This document shows, in pieces, positions 1 to 11,409 of a stretch of 64,000 bases of DNA (position 1 is its first letter; every line of letters starts with the position of its first letter). Both the position numbers and the translations under genes were made by a program. The notes under the pieces are model-generated. The model was not told the origin of the DNA. It saw only the letters and a program-made list of their open reading frames with translations, and made no database searches. This stretch comes from Streptomyces sp. CB02058 (lineage in GTDB: Bacteria; Actinomycetota; Actinomycetes; Streptomycetales; Streptomycetaceae): the NCBI RefSeq assembly GCF_001905505.1, contig NZ_LIPG01000006.1, positions 434,001-498,000 of the forward strand, given 5' to 3'.

Positions 1-187
1 GGACCCGCAGTTGGCACCGACAGCCATGGGTAAACTGGACGCTTGTGTGCCGGTCACCGTCGAACCGGGGGTCCACCTCCCGGGCCGGGGCGGTGTCCGG
101 ATCGATGACACGCTCGTCGTGCGCCCCGAGGCGGACGGCGGACCCGAGCTACTCACCATTACGACCAAGGAGCTGCTCGCGCTCTAG
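1..187 (+). CDS. M24-family Xaa-Pro aminopeptidase, 3' end only
   Basis: This is the C-terminal end of a protein whose start lies before the window; the frame runs from base 2 to the TAG at 185-187. The visible residues include VTVEPGVHLPGRGGVRIDD, the metal-binding C-terminal strand of pita-bread (M24) peptidases, in which the Glu of EPG is a metal ligand. It ends in TKELLAL, typical of actinobacterial proline dipeptidase/aminopeptidase P proteins. M24 enzymes cut Xaa-Pro bonds in the cytoplasm. The position directly before efp on the same strand is the usual actinobacterial arrangement. The family is secure; the exact subclass cannot be judged from 61 residues. Confidence 0.8.
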   Translation, partial: DPQLAPTAMGKLDACVPVTVEPGVHLPGRGGVRIDDTLVVRPEADGGPELLTITTKELLAL

Positions 188-238
188 CGCGCGTTCGTTG
201 GTTGTCCACCAGCTTTCAGTCCAGGAGATTCCGCAACC

Positions 239-805
239 GTGGCTTCCACGAACGACCTCAAGAACGGCCTGGTGCTCAAGCTCGACGGAGGCCAGCTCTG
301 GTCCGTCGTCGAGTTCCAGCACGTCAAGCCCGGCAAGGGCCCCGCCTTCGTGCGCACCAAGCTCAAGAACGTGCTCTCCGGCAAGGTCGTCGACAAGACG
401 TTCAACGCCGGTGTGAAGGTCGAAACGGCCACCATCGACCGCCGGGACATGCAGTTCTCGTACATGGACGGCGAGTACTTCGTCTTCATGGACATGGACA
501 CGTACGACCAGCTCATGGTCGACCGCAAGGCCGTCGGCAACGCCGCCAACTTCCTGATCGAGGGCTTCACCGCCTCCGTCGCCCAGCACGAGGGCGAGGT
601 GCTGTACGTCGAGCTGCCCGCCGCGGTCGAGCTGACCATCAAGCACACCGACCCCGGTGTCCAGGGCGACCGCTCCACCGGTGGCACCAAGCCCGCCACC
701 CTGGAGACCGACTACGAGATCGGTGTCCCGCTCTTCATCACCACCGGCGAGAAGATCAAGGTCGACACCCGCACGGGCGACTACCTCGGCCGGGTGAACA
801 GCTAA
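239..805 (+). CDS. efp: Translation elongation factor P
   Basis: This 188-residue protein is full length for EF-P, which binds the ribosome between the P and E sites and rescues stalling at polyproline stretches. The start is GTG at 239, preceded by CAGGAG at 220-225, about 13 bases upstream. Domain I carries the acceptor loop PGKGPAF with Lys33 at its tip. In actinobacteria this Pro-Gly-Lys-Gly-Pro loop is reported to work without the beta-lysyl or rhamnosyl modification known elsewhere (family knowledge), and no modification enzyme gene is nearby. Domains II and III are OB folds ending in RTGDYLGRVNS. It lies two bases before nusB, so the two are very probably cotranscribed. Confidence 0.98.
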   Translation: MASTNDLKNGLVLKLDGGQLWSVVEFQHVKPGKGPAFVRTKLKNVLSGKVVDKTFNAGVKVETATIDRRDMQFSYMDGEYFVFMDMDTYDQLMVDRKAVGNAANFLIEGFTASVAQHEGEVLYVELPAAVELTIKHTDPGVQGDRSTGGTKPATLETDYEIGVPLFITTGEKIKVDTRTGDYLGRVNS

Positions 806-807
806 CC

Positions 808-1239
808 GTGGCTGCCCGGAACAAGGCCCGCAAGCGCGCCTTCCAGATCCTCTTCGAGGCCGACCAGCGCGGTGAGTCCGTGCAGACGGTCCTCGCGGAC
901 TGGGTACGGCTCTCGCGGACCGACGACCGTCAGCCGCCGGTCGGCGAATTCACGATGGAGCTGGTCGAGGGGTACGCACAGTACGCGGACCGGATCGACG
1001 ACCTCATCGTCACCTACGCCGTGGACTGGGAGATCGACCGCATGCCGGTCGTCGACCGGAGCATCCTGCGGCTCGGCGCGTACGAGCTGATCTGGATGGA
1101 CTCCACCCCGGACGCCGTGGTGATCGACGAGGCGGTCCAGCTCGCCAAGGAGTTCTCCACGGACGACTCCCCGACCTTCGTGAACGGCCTGCTGGCCAGG
1201 TTCAAGGACCTCAAGCCGAACCTCCGCCGGGAGCAGTGA
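808..1239 (+). CDS. nusB: Transcription antitermination factor NusB
   Basis: This 143-residue all-helical protein starts at GTG 808, two bases after the efp stop, which marks translational coupling. NusB binds boxA RNA with NusE (ribosomal protein S10) and keeps RNA polymerase processive on rRNA operons. The N-terminal ARNKARKRAFQILFEAD segment is the basic RNA-binding helix of the family, and the C-terminal VVIDEAVQLAKEFSTDDSP and FVNGLL motifs are highly conserved. A perfect 16-bp hairpin follows 21 bases after the stop, so the aminopeptidase-efp-nusB unit probably ends here. Confidence 0.97.
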   Translation: MAARNKARKRAFQILFEADQRGESVQTVLADWVRLSRTDDRQPPVGEFTMELVEGYAQYADRIDDLIVTYAVDWEIDRMPVVDRSILRLGAYELIWMDSTPDAVVIDEAVQLAKEFSTDDSPTFVNGLLARFKDLKPNLRREQ

Positions 1240-1260
1240 CCCCGGCGGCGTAGAGCCGAA

Positions 1261-1297
1261 CGATGGGCCCACGGTCGACCTGACCGTGGGCCCATCG
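1261..1297 (+). terminator. Hairpin terminator after nusB
   Basis: Arms at 1261-1276 and 1282-1297 are perfectly complementary over 16 bp, with a five-base loop. There is no U-tract, which is common for Streptomyces terminators. It lies just after nusB and before the convergent bldD. Confidence 0.8.
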
Positions 1298-1430
1298 GCG
1301 TACCGGAGAGGCCGTACCAGAGGCTGCGGCGGGGCCGTCAGAGGCCCGTGCAAGGGCCGCGCAGGCGCCCGTCCGGGTCGTCGGCCCGGGCATCGCCGGG
1401 GCATGGGACCGGACATCGCACGGCACGCGC

Positions 1431-1474
1431 GAAAAGCCGGGCCGGCGGAGTCCTCAGGACCCCGCCGGCCCGGC
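1431..1474 (-). terminator. Intrinsic terminator of bldD
   Basis: A GC-rich hairpin (arms about 1436-1450 and 1460-1474, one mismatch, nine-base loop) is followed on the minus strand by TTTTC. This is a canonical rho-independent terminator directly downstream of the bldD stop. Confidence 0.8.
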
Positions 1475-1498
1475 GGTACGTTCGTCGGTCAGGGCTGG

Positions 1499-1999
1499 TC
1501 AGCCCTCTTCGTGGGCGACCGCGCGGCGCGCGTCGGCGTCCAGCACGCCCCAGCTGATCAGCTGCTCCGTGAGCACGGACGGCGACTGGTCGTAGATCAC
1601 GGCAAGGGTGCGCAGGTCGTCCTGGCGGATCGAGAGCACCTTGCCGTTGTAGTCGCCACGCTGGCTCTGGATCGTCGCGGCGTAACGCTGCAGCGGTCCG
1701 GCCTTCTCCGGCGGCACGTGGGCGAGGCGCTCCAGGTCGAGGACGAGCTTCGGCGGCGGCTCGGCGGCACCACCGGGGGTCGTGCCGGGCAGGAGCTCCT
1801 GCACCGGAACGCCGTAGAAGTCGGCCAGCTCGGCAAGGCGCTGCACGGTCACGGCGCGGTCGCCGCGCTCGTAGGAACCGACCACGACGGCCTTCCAGCG
1901 GCCCTGCGACTTCTCCTCCACGCCGTGGAGGGAGAGGCCCTGCTGGGTGCGGATGGCGCGGAGCTTGGCCCCGAGCTGCTTTGCGTATTCGCTGGACAT
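1499..1999 (-). CDS. bldD: Developmental master regulator BldD
   Basis: BldD is the c-di-GMP-dependent repressor that holds Streptomyces in vegetative growth by silencing sporulation genes. The protein has 166 residues, the standard length, when started at ATG 1999. That start has GGGGAG a few bases upstream, so I prefer it to an in-frame ATG 24 bases earlier. The N-terminal Xre-type helix-turn-helix covers about residues 5-70. The C-terminal domain contains RGD (114-116), eight residues, then RQDD (125-128). This is the exact RXD-X8-RXXD signature that binds the tetrameric c-di-GMP cage. It is transcribed opposite to its neighbours and has its own promoter and terminator. Confidence 0.98.
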   Translation of the reverse strand: MSSEYAKQLGAKLRAIRTQQGLSLHGVEEKSQGRWKAVVVGSYERGDRAVTVQRLAELADFYGVPVQELLPGTTPGGAAEPPPKLVLDLERLAHVPPEKAGPLQRYAATIQSQRGDYNGKVLSIRQDDLRTLAVIYDQSPSVLTEQLISWGVLDADARRAVAHEEG

Positions 2000-2047
2000 A
2001 AGGCTCCCCGGACGCTGGAACATTCTGCGGCTGGGCCGCGTGGCTGG

Positions 2048-2089
2048 TAACTCACTGTGAGGTTACGCAGCGTTACTTGGCTGCGTCAA
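2048..2089 (-). promoter_or_regulatory. bldD promoter with overlapping BldD-like operator
   Basis: On the minus strand TTGACG (2084-2089) and TAACCT (2060-2065) are separated by 18 bases and resemble -35 and -10 boxes. The -10 is embedded in an imperfect palindrome, GTAAC-N10-GTTAC (2047-2066), which contains TCAC-T-GTGA. BldD is known to repress its own gene, and its consensus TNACNC-N5-GNGTNA is only partly matched here, so the operator assignment is an inference. Confidence 0.6.
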
Positions 2090-2183
2090 GCCGAAAGGTC
2101 CGGACTGCCACCTCCTGGGGGCGGGGCCTGGGCGTCGCACAAGCCCTGGTAACGTGGATGACGCAATTTCGACGTCCTTTAAC

Positions 2184-2210
2184 GTCCGTCCAGTGAGGCG
2201 GAGAAGGAGG
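2184..2210 (+). promoter_or_regulatory. Candidate PyrR RNA-binding hairpin abutting the pyrR ribosome binding site
   Basis: Bases 2187-2200 match the Bacillus PyrR recognition loop ARUCCNGNGAGGYU at every internal position. The two end positions are changed from an A-U to a C-G pair, so pairing is preserved. The ribosome binding site GAAGGAGG begins at 2203. This fits translational repression by UMP-PyrR, as reported in mycobacteria, rather than attenuation. Confidence 0.65.
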
Positions 2211-2220
2211 TCCGTTTCTT

Positions 2221-2805
2221 ATGGACGCACAGCATGACCACACCGGCAATGCGGCACGCCCCGTTCTCGAGGCTCCCGACATCGCCCGGGTGCTGACCCG
2301 AATCGCCCACGAGATCGTCGAACGCGCCAAGGGCGCCGACGACGTGGTGCTCCTCGGCATCCCGACACGCGGGGTCTTCCTCGCCGGCCGGCTCGCCGCG
2401 AAGCTCGAAGAGATCACCGGCCGGAAGACGCCGGTCGGGTCGCTCGACATCACGATGTACCGCGACGACCTCCGGATGCGCCCCGCGCGCGCCCTGGGAC
2501 GCACCGAGATCCCCGGTGAGGGCATCGAGGACCGACTGGTCGTCCTCGTCGACGACGTGCTCTTCTCCGGCCGCACGATCCGCGCCGCACTCGACGCGCT
2601 CGGCGACATCGGCCGGCCCCGTGCCGTGCAGCTCGCGGTCCTCGTCGACCGCGGCCACCGCGAACTCCCGATCCGTGCCGACTACGTCGGCAAGAACCTC
2701 CCCACGTCGCTGAGGGAGACGGTCAGGGTCCAGCTCGCCGAGGAGGACGGCCGCGACGCCGTGCTGCTCGGCGTCAAGCAGACCGTCCCGGCAGGCGAGC
2801 AGTAG
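2221..2805 (+). CDS. pyrR: Bifunctional pyr operon regulator / uracil phosphoribosyltransferase PyrR
   Basis: This 194-residue protein belongs to the type I phosphoribosyltransferase family. The PRPP loop VVLVDDVLFSGRT is at about residues 107-119. PyrR binds UMP/UTP and a hairpin in pyr mRNA and also converts uracil plus PRPP to UMP. The N-terminal tail of about 15 residues is longer than in Bacillus. The start ATG 2221 has a strong GAAGGAGG ten bases upstream, and a probable PyrR target loop lies directly in front of that site, suggesting autoregulation. It is the first gene of the pyrimidine run; pyrB begins 89 bases later. Confidence 0.97.
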   Translation: MDAQHDHTGNAARPVLEAPDIARVLTRIAHEIVERAKGADDVVLLGIPTRGVFLAGRLAAKLEEITGRKTPVGSLDITMYRDDLRMRPARALGRTEIPGEGIEDRLVVLVDDVLFSGRTIRAALDALGDIGRPRAVQLAVLVDRGHRELPIRADYVGKNLPTSLRETVRVQLAEEDGRDAVLLGVKQTVPAGEQ

Positions 2806-2894
2806 CAGCGTCCCGTCCCGTGCGCCCCATCGGTCGCACGGCCGCTTCCGCACGCCCGCCTGCCTGAATCCTCCACCCTTCACGGAGACCCCAG

Positions 2895-3911
2895 ATGCTG
2901 CGCCCTCCCGGGGGAAACCCCCGGACCCCCCGTCACCTGATCTCGGCCGCCGACCTCACCCGCGACGACGCCGTCCTGATCCTCGACACCGCCGAGGAGA
3001 TGGCACGGGTCGCGGACCGGCCGATCAAGAAGCTCCCCACACTGCGTGGACGCACGGTCGTCAACCTGTTCTTCGAGGACTCGACGCGGACCCGGATCTC
3101 GTTCGAGGCGGCCGCCAAGCGCCTCTCCGCCGACGTCATCAACTTCTCCGCGAAGGGCTCCTCCGTCTCCAAGGGCGAGTCGCTCAAGGACACCGCCCTG
3201 ACCCTGGAGGCGATGGGCGCCGACGCCGTCGTCATCCGGCACGGCGCCTCCGGAGCCCCCTACCGCCTCGCCACGTCCGGCTGGATCGACAGCGCCGTCG
3301 TCAACGCGGGCGACGGCACGCACGAGCACCCCACCCAGGCCCTGCTGGACGCCTTCACCATCCGCCGCAGGCTGGTCGGGCACGACGCCGGGATCGGCCG
3401 TGACCTCGAAGGCCGCCGGATCACGATCGTCGGGGACGTCCTGCACAGCCGGGTCGCCCGCTCCAACGTCCATCTGCTGCACACGCTCGGTGCGCACGTC
3501 ACCCTGGTGGCCCCGCCCACCCTCGTGCCGGTCGGCGTCGAGCAGTGGCCCTGCGACGTCAGCTACCGCCTCGACGACGTGCTGCCGAAGTCGGACGCGG
3601 TGATGATGCTGCGTGTGCAGCGTGAGCGGATGAACGCCGCGTACTTCCCGACCGAGCGCGAGTACTCCCGCCGCTACGGCCTGGACGGCGAGCGCATGGC
3701 CCGGATGCCGGAGCACGCCATCGTCATGCACCCCGGCCCGATGGTCCGCGGCATGGAGATCACCGCCGAGGTCGCGGACTCCGACCGCTGCACCGCCGTC
3801 GAGCAGGTCGCGAACGGCGTCTCCACCCGTATGGCCGTCCTGTACCTGCTGCTCGGCGGCTCCGAGACCGCCCTGCCCTCCGCCTCCGCCCGTACCGAGG
3901 AGAACAAGTAA
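2895..3911 (+). CDS. pyrB: Aspartate carbamoyltransferase catalytic chain
   Basis: This 338-residue enzyme makes N-carbamoyl-aspartate from carbamoyl phosphate and aspartate, the second step of UMP synthesis. The carbamoyl phosphate loop STRTR is at residues 63-67 and the HPTQ motif at 145-148, so the catalytic residues are intact. No pyrI regulatory chain is present, as usual for this phylum. The first 14 residues (MLRPPGGNPRTPRH) are Pro/Gly-rich and precede the conserved HLISAADL; the true start could lie slightly downstream, but the ATG at 2895 has a CGGAG nine bases upstream. It sits two bases before pyrC. Confidence 0.97.
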   Translation: MLRPPGGNPRTPRHLISAADLTRDDAVLILDTAEEMARVADRPIKKLPTLRGRTVVNLFFEDSTRTRISFEAAAKRLSADVINFSAKGSSVSKGESLKDTALTLEAMGADAVVIRHGASGAPYRLATSGWIDSAVVNAGDGTHEHPTQALLDAFTIRRRLVGHDAGIGRDLEGRRITIVGDVLHSRVARSNVHLLHTLGAHVTLVAPPTLVPVGVEQWPCDVSYRLDDVLPKSDAVMMLRVQRERMNAAYFPTEREYSRRYGLDGERMARMPEHAIVMHPGPMVRGMEITAEVADSDRCTAVEQVANGVSTRMAVLYLLLGGSETALPSASARTEENK

Positions 3912-3913
3912 CC

Positions 3914-5200
3914 ATGAGCAAGATCCTGATCCGCGGTGCGAAGGTCCTCGGCGGCGAGCCTGGGGACGTCCTCATCGACGGCGAGACCATCGCCGAGGTC
4001 GGCACCGGCATCGAAGCGGGCGACGCCACCGTGATCGAGGCGGCCGGCCAGATCCTGCTGCCCGGCCTCGTCGACCTGCACACCCATCTGCGCGAGCCCG
4101 GCCGCGAGGACTCCGAGACCGTCCTCACCGGCACCAAGGCTGCCGCGGTCGGCGGCTTCACCGCCGTCCACGCCATGGCCAACACCTTCCCCGTCGCCGA
4201 CACCGCGGGCGTCGTCGAGCAGGTCTGGCGGCTCGGCAAGGAGTCCGGCTACTGCGACGTGCAGCCCGTCGGCGCCGTCACCGTCGGCCTGGAGGGCAAG
4301 CAGCTCGCCGAGCTCGGAGCCATGCACGACTCCGCCGCCGGGGTGAAGGTCTTCTCCGACGACGGCAAGTGCGTCGACGACGCCGTCATCATGCGCCGCG
4401 CCCTGGAGTACGTGAAGGCCTTCGACGGCGTCGTCGCCCAGCACGCCCAGGAGCCCCGCCTCACCGAGGGCGCCCAGATGAACGAGGGCGTCGTCTCGGC
4501 CGAGCTCGGCCTGGGCGGCTGGCCCGCCGTCGCCGAGGAGTCGATCATCGCCCGCGACGTGCTCCTCGCCGCCCACGTCGGCTCCCGGGTCCACATCTGC
4601 CACCTCTCGACCGCCGGCTCCGTCGAGATCGTCCGCTGGGCCAAGTCCAAGGGCTGGAACGTCACCGCCGAGGTCACCCCGCACCACCTGCTGCTCACCG
4701 ACGAGCTCGTCCGGTCCTACAACCCGGTCTACAAGGTGAATCCGCCGCTGCGCACCGAGGCCGACGTCCTGGCCCTGCGCGAGGCGCTCGCGGACGGCAC
4801 CATCGACTGCGTGGCCACCGACCACGCCCCGCACCCGCACGAGGACAAGGACTGCGAGTGGGCCGCCGCCGCCATGGGCATGGTGGGCCTCGAGACCGCG
4901 CTCTCCGTGGTCCAGCAGACCATGGTGGACACCGGACTCATCGACTGGGCGGGCGTCGCCGACCGCATGTCGTTCCGTCCCGCGGTCATCGGCAGGCTCG
5001 AAGGACACGGCCGGCCCGTCTCGGCGGGTGAGCCCGCCAACCTCACTCTGGTCGATCCGGCATACCGTGGAGCAGTGGACCCCGCGGGCTTCGCCTCCCG
5101 CAGCCGCAACACTCCGTACGAGGGTCGCGAGCTGCCCGGCCGAGTGACCCACACCTTCCTGCGGGGCCGTGCAACGGTCGTCGACGGGAAGCTCGCGTGA
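3914..5200 (+). CDS. pyrC: Dihydroorotase
   Basis: This zinc-dependent amidohydrolase of 428 residues closes carbamoyl-aspartate to dihydroorotate, the third step of the pathway. The metal motif DLHTHLREPG (His56, His58) and the later ATDHAPH motif are present and intact, and the length is normal for the bacterial type I enzyme. The ATG start is two bases after the pyrB stop. The 3' end overlaps the next gene by four bases (GTGA), so translation is coupled. Confidence 0.97.
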   Translation: MSKILIRGAKVLGGEPGDVLIDGETIAEVGTGIEAGDATVIEAAGQILLPGLVDLHTHLREPGREDSETVLTGTKAAAVGGFTAVHAMANTFPVADTAGVVEQVWRLGKESGYCDVQPVGAVTVGLEGKQLAELGAMHDSAAGVKVFSDDGKCVDDAVIMRRALEYVKAFDGVVAQHAQEPRLTEGAQMNEGVVSAELGLGGWPAVAEESIIARDVLLAAHVGSRVHICHLSTAGSVEIVRWAKSKGWNVTAEVTPHHLLLTDELVRSYNPVYKVNPPLRTEADVLALREALADGTIDCVATDHAPHPHEDKDCEWAAAAMGMVGLETALSVVQQTMVDTGLIDWAGVADRMSFRPAVIGRLEGHGRPVSAGEPANLTLVDPAYRGAVDPAGFASRSRNTPYEGRELPGRVTHTFLRGRATVVDGKLA

Positions 5201-5799
5201 CAACACTCAACCCCCTGTACCAGCTGGCCGCCGAGCAGAAGTCGGCCGAAGTGACGGACTGGTCCGCCCGCATCAGCTGGGTCGTCGGACTGCTCGTCCT
5301 CGTCGCCTTCGTCTACTGGCTGATGCGCCAGGGATGGAAGTGGCGGGGCCGCCTCCAGTCCGGCCTGCCCGAGCTCGCGACCACCCCCGACGGGTTCGCC
5401 GACGGCGAGAAGCTGCTCACCCTGGAGGGCCGCTACCACGCCTCGACGACCGCCGGGCAGTGGCTCGACCGGATCGTCGCGCACGGCCTCGGCACCCGCA
5501 GCAGGGTCGAGCTGACCCTCACGGAGCAGGGCCTCGACGTCGTACGCCCCGGAGCGGCGGACTTCTTCGTACCGGCCGCCGCCCTGCGCGAGGCCCGGCT
5601 CGACAAGGCGCTCGCGGGCAAGGTCCTGCCCGAGGGCGGCCTCCTGGTCATCACCTGGGCGCACGGCGACCAGCTGATCGACTCCGGGTTCCGCTCCGAC
5701 CACGCGGCCGAGCACCAGGCCTGGGTCGACGCCGTCGGCCACCTCACCGGCTCAGCCGGCAAGAACCTCACCAGCACAACGGAAGGCACCGCACGATGA
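5197..5799 (+). CDS. Conserved PH-like membrane protein inside the pyr operon
   Basis: This 200-residue protein has one clear membrane segment (about residues 28-47, WVVGLLVLVAFVYWLM). A cytoplasmic beta-rich part of about 140 residues follows, resembling small PH-like domains of actinobacterial membrane proteins. It starts at a GTG overlapping the pyrC stop by four bases and ends in an ATGA overlap with carA, so it is an integral operon member. A gene at the same place between pyrC and carA exists in Mycobacterium tuberculosis (Rv1382, from memory). No catalytic motif is visible. A role as membrane anchor or partner of the pathway enzymes is only a guess from position. Confidence 0.85.
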   Translation: MTTLNPLYQLAAEQKSAEVTDWSARISWVVGLLVLVAFVYWLMRQGWKWRGRLQSGLPELATTPDGFADGEKLLTLEGRYHASTTAGQWLDRIVAHGLGTRSRVELTLTEQGLDVVRPGAADFFVPAAALREARLDKALAGKVLPEGGLLVITWAHGDQLIDSGFRSDHAAEHQAWVDAVGHLTGSAGKNLTSTTEGTAR

Positions 5800-6930
5800 C
5801 GATCTCCACCCGGGGAGCAGCGCAAGCTCCCGCCGTACTCGTCCTGGAGGACGGCCGCTCCTTCCGCGGCCGCGCCTACGGGGCCGTGGGGGAGACCTTC
5901 GGCGAGGCGGTGTTCTCGACCGGCATGACCGGCTACCAGGAGACGCTGACCGACCCCTCGTACCACCGCCAGGTCGTCGTCATGACCGCCCCGCACGTCG
6001 GCAACACCGGCGTGAACGACGAGGACCCCGAGTCGAAGCGCATCTGGGTCTCCGGCTACGTCGTGCGCGACCCCGCCCGCGTGCCCTCCAACTGGCGCTC
6101 CCGCCGTTCGCTCGACGAGGAGCTCACCAGCCAGGGCATCGTCGGCATCAGCGGCGTCGACACCCGCGCGCTCACCCGCCACCTGCGCGAGCGCGGCGCC
6201 ATGCGCGTCGGCATCTTCTCCGGGAACGCCCTCCAGGACGAAGGCATACTGCTCGCCAAGGTGCGCCAGGCCCCCGAGATGGCCGGCGCCGACCTCGCCG
6301 CCGAGGTCGCCACCAAGGAGACGTACGTCGTCCCCGCCATCGGCACCAAGAAGTTCACCGTCGCGGCGATCGACCTCGGCATCAAGGGCATGACCCCGCA
6401 CCGCATGGCCGAGCGCGGCATCGAGGTGCACGTCCTGCCCGCCACCGCCACCCTGGAGGAGGTGTACGCGGTCGAGCCCGACGGAGTCTTCTTCTCCAAC
6501 GGCCCCGGCGACCCGTCCACCGCCGACCACCCCGTCTCCGTCATGCGCGGTGTCCTGGAGCGGAAGACCCCGCTCTTCGGCATCTGCTTCGGCAACCAGA
6601 TCCTCGGCCGCTCGCTCGGCTTCGGCACCTACAAGCTGAAGTACGGCCACCGGGGCATCAACCAGCCCGTGCAGGACCGCACGACCGGCAAGGTCGAGGT
6701 CACCGCGCACAACCACGGATTCGCCGTCGACGCTCCGCTCGACAAGGTCTCCGACACGGAGTTCGGCCGCGCCGAGGTCTCCCACGTATGCCTGAACGAC
6801 CAGGTCGTCGAAGGGCTCCAGCTGCTCGACCAGCCGGCCTTCAGCGTCCAGTACCACCCCGAAGCAGCCGCGGGCCCGCACGACGCCGCGTACCTCTTCG
6901 ACCGTTTCGTCACCCTGATGGAGGGCCAGC

Positions 6931-6938
<8 letters not shown>
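5796..6938 (+). CDS. carA: Carbamoyl-phosphate synthase small (glutaminase) subunit
   Basis: This 380-residue subunit releases ammonia from glutamine for CarB. The class I glutamine amidotransferase domain has the nucleophile in GICFGNQ (Cys264) and the YHPE histidine/glutamate pair near the C-terminus. The N-terminal CPSase_sm domain begins at VLVLEDGRSF. The start ATG overlaps the previous stop (ATGA), and the 3' end overlaps carB by eight bases. The product feeds both pyrimidine and arginine synthesis. Confidence 0.97.
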
Positions 6939-10239
<3,301 letters not shown>

Positions 10240-10253
10240 CAGCCAGGACGCCC

Positions 10254-10281
10254 AGGGGGACACCGGAAACGGTGTCCCCCT
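10254..10281 (+). terminator. GAAA-tetraloop hairpin between carB and pyrD
   Basis: Arms 10255-10265 and 10270-10280 form a perfect 11-bp stem closed by a GAAA tetraloop, 16 bases after the carB stop and about 20 bases before pyrD. TCTTC follows it. It may end some transcripts or stabilise the carB 3' end; pyrD is still close enough to be reached by read-through. Confidence 0.6.
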
Positions 10282-10299
10282 CTTCATGAGGACACCGTG

Positions 10300-11409
10300 A
10301 TGTACAAACTCTTCTTCCAGCTGGTCTTCAAGCGGATGGACCCGGAGCAGGCCCACCACCTGGCCTTCCGCTGGATCCGTCTCGCCGCCCGCGTGCCCGT
10401 GCTCCGCACCTTCGTCGCCGCCGCGCTCGCCCCCCGCCACGAGGAACTGCGCACCGAGGCACTCGGCCTGCGGATGCACGGCCCCTTCGGGCTCGCGGCC
10501 GGCTTCGACAAGAACGCCGTGGCGATCGACGGCATGTCGATGCTCGGCTTCGACCACATCGAGATCGGCACCGTCACCGGCGAGCCCCAGCCCGGCAACC
10601 CGAAGAAGCGGCTGTTCCGCCTCGTCGCCGACCGGGCGCTCATCAACCGCATGGGCTTCAACAACGAGGGCTCAGCGGCCGTGGCCGAGCGTCTCGCCGC
10701 CCGCAACCCCGTCTTCCGCACGACCGTGGGCGTCAACATCGGCAAGACCAAGGCCGTCCCCGAGGCCGAGGCGGTGGGGGACTACGTGAAGTCCACCGAG
10801 CGGCTCGCCGCCCACGCCGACTACCTCGTCGTGAACGTCTCCTCGCCGAACACCCCCGGCCTGCGCAACCTCCAGGCCACCGAGGCGCTCCGCCCGCTGC
10901 TCAGCGCCGTGCGCGAGGCCGCCGACCGCACCGTCACCGGGCGGCGGGTCCCGCTGCTCGTCAAGATCGCCCCGGACCTCGCCGACGAGGACGTCGACGC
11001 GGTCGCCGACCTCGCCGTCGAGCTCGGTCTGGACGGCATCATCGCCACCAACACGACCATCGCCCGCGACGGCCTCGGCCTGAAGTCCGACGCATCCCTG
11101 GTCCAGGAGACCGGCGGGCTCTCCGGCGCACCCCTCAAGGAGCGCTCCCTGGAGGTCCTGAGCCGCCTGTACGCGCGTGTGGGCACCCGGATCACCCTGG
11201 TGGGTGTCGGAGGCATCGAGAACGCCGAGGACGCCTGGCAGCGCATCCTCGCCGGTGCCACGCTCGTCCAGGGCTACAGCGCCTTCATCTACGAGGGCCC
11301 GTTCTACGCCCGCGCGATCCACAAGGGCCTGGCCGCCCGGCTGGCCGCATCCCCGTACACCACCCTCGCCGAAGCCGTCGGCGCCGAGACACGGAAGGTC
11401 ATGCAGTGA
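10300..11409 (+). CDS. pyrD: Dihydroorotate dehydrogenase (quinone), class 2
   Basis: This FMN enzyme of 369 residues oxidises dihydroorotate to orotate and passes electrons to membrane quinone. Class 2 is indicated by the N-terminal amphipathic helix region (MYKLFFQLVFKRMDPEQAHH) and by the motifs GFDKNA, NRMGFNNEG and VNVSSPNTPGLR. The serine in the latter acts as base, unlike the class 1 cysteine. ATG 10300 is preferred; a GTG at 10297 is directly adjacent. The 3' end overlaps pyrF by four bases. Confidence 0.97.
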   Translation: MYKLFFQLVFKRMDPEQAHHLAFRWIRLAARVPVLRTFVAAALAPRHEELRTEALGLRMHGPFGLAAGFDKNAVAIDGMSMLGFDHIEIGTVTGEPQPGNPKKRLFRLVADRALINRMGFNNEGSAAVAERLAARNPVFRTTVGVNIGKTKAVPEAEAVGDYVKSTERLAAHADYLVVNVSSPNTPGLRNLQATEALRPLLSAVREAADRTVTGRRVPLLVKIAPDLADEDVDAVADLAVELGLDGIIATNTTIARDGLGLKSDASLVQETGGLSGAPLKERSLEVLSRLYARVGTRITLVGVGGIENAEDAWQRILAGATLVQGYSAFIYEGPFYARAIHKGLAARLAASPYTTLAEAVGAETRKVMQ

